14,513 nucleotides of DNA, taken from contig DYOK01000046.1 of the NCBI GenBank assembly GCA_020720565.1, positions 1 to 14,513 on the forward strand. Direction: 5' to 3'. Each line of letters opens with the position of its first letter. The first letter of the stretch is position 1. The notes under the pieces are model-generated. The model did not search any database, was not told where the DNA came from, and was given only the letters and a program-made list of their open reading frames with translations. Below, piece after piece: positions 14,440 through 14,513 of the stretch. The translations under genes and the position numbers were made by a program. Source of the DNA: Acetofilamentum sp. Its GTDB lineage: Bacteria; Bacteroidota; Bacteroidia; Bacteroidales; JAFGXI01.

Positions 14440-14513
14440 ATGACAATATCTTCATGGTACATCAAGATATTAACGGGAATAATTCTGTTTCTATTTCCCT
14501 TTATGGGACAAGC
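14440..14513 (+). CDS. Partial exported or membrane protein, N-terminus only
   Basis: An ATG 27 bp after the tandem-rhodanese stop opens a frame that runs off the window. The visible 24 residues (MTISSWYIKILTGIILFLFP and onward) have a basic residue followed by a hydrophobic run ending near FMGQA, like a Sec signal peptide or membrane anchor. The spacing suggests it is the next gene of the sulfur operon. Too little is present to name a product. Confidence 0.55.
   Translation, partial: MTISSWYIKILTGIILFLFPFMGQ

Noticed and set aside
1..14513. Search for CRISPR arrays, tRNA or rRNA genes, insertion sequences and attachment sites.
   Set aside because: No regularly spaced repeats, no transposase-like protein, no terminal inverted repeats and no recognisable RNA gene were seen by eye; small RNAs cannot be excluded without a covariance search.

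Overview
The window looks like a chromosomal segment of a member of the Bacteroidota (Marinilabiliales/Bacteroidales-like, not resolved further). The evidence is AT-rich DNA, almost no Shine-Dalgarno sequences, candidate promoters carrying the Bacteroidota -7 octamer TAnnTTTG, and several lipoproteins with loose Bacteroidota lipoboxes. Apart from a lipid-linked sugar flippase at the left edge, nearly everything belongs to one theme: anaerobic respiration of inorganic sulfur compounds, with sulfur handling outside the cytoplasmic membrane.

Layout. At 1-445 no gene is seen. At 446-1702 (+) lies a Wzx/MATE-type flippase. A 15-bp perfect-stem terminator (1816-1852) separates it from a convergent tandem-rhodanese lipoprotein (1899-2966, -). 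At 3298-4386 (-) is a membrane cytochrome b fused to a PAS domain, placed just downstream of an octaheme c-type cytochrome of the tetrathionate-reductase (OTR) family (4420-5985, -). At 6167-6838 (+), divergent from the octaheme gene, is an FNR-type Fe-S regulator. From 7021 to the right edge (+) runs one long operon: a Psr/Phs-like molybdopterin catalytic subunit with a Tat signal, a four-cluster ferredoxin subunit, an NrfD/PsrC membrane subunit, two half-size YeeE/YedE sulfur transporters, three exported rhodanese-like proteins (two of them lipoproteins), and the start of another gene.

Regulation is unusually legible. The regulator has the C-x2-C-x5-C plus distal Cys pattern of oxygen-sensing FNR. 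Three perfect FNR boxes (TTGAT-N4-ATCAA) lie in the window: two in the divergent promoter region, centred 21 bp apart, and one directly upstream of the long operon. A separate 19-bp perfect inverted repeat (6058-6076) lies between the FNR boxes and the octaheme gene.

The most interesting feature is a recurring C-terminal tail. Three of the four exported rhodanese-like proteins end in GGGC(G/S), with the Cys as the next-to-last residue. Two of these have an identical 11-residue ending (GKKKEVGGGCG) on unlike bodies. One has lost its rhodanese catalytic Cys, so its only cysteine is in the tail. Another has lost the catalytic Cys in one of its two domains. The tail recalls the sulfur-carrying GGCGG arm of SoxY and the penultimate Cys of DsrC. 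I infer a periplasmic relay in which rhodanese lipoproteins and a tail-Cys carrier pass sulfane sulfur between the Psr-like enzyme, the octaheme cytochrome and the YeeE/YedE channel pair. The substrate (polysulfide, thiosulfate or tetrathionate) and the direction cannot be settled from sequence alone.
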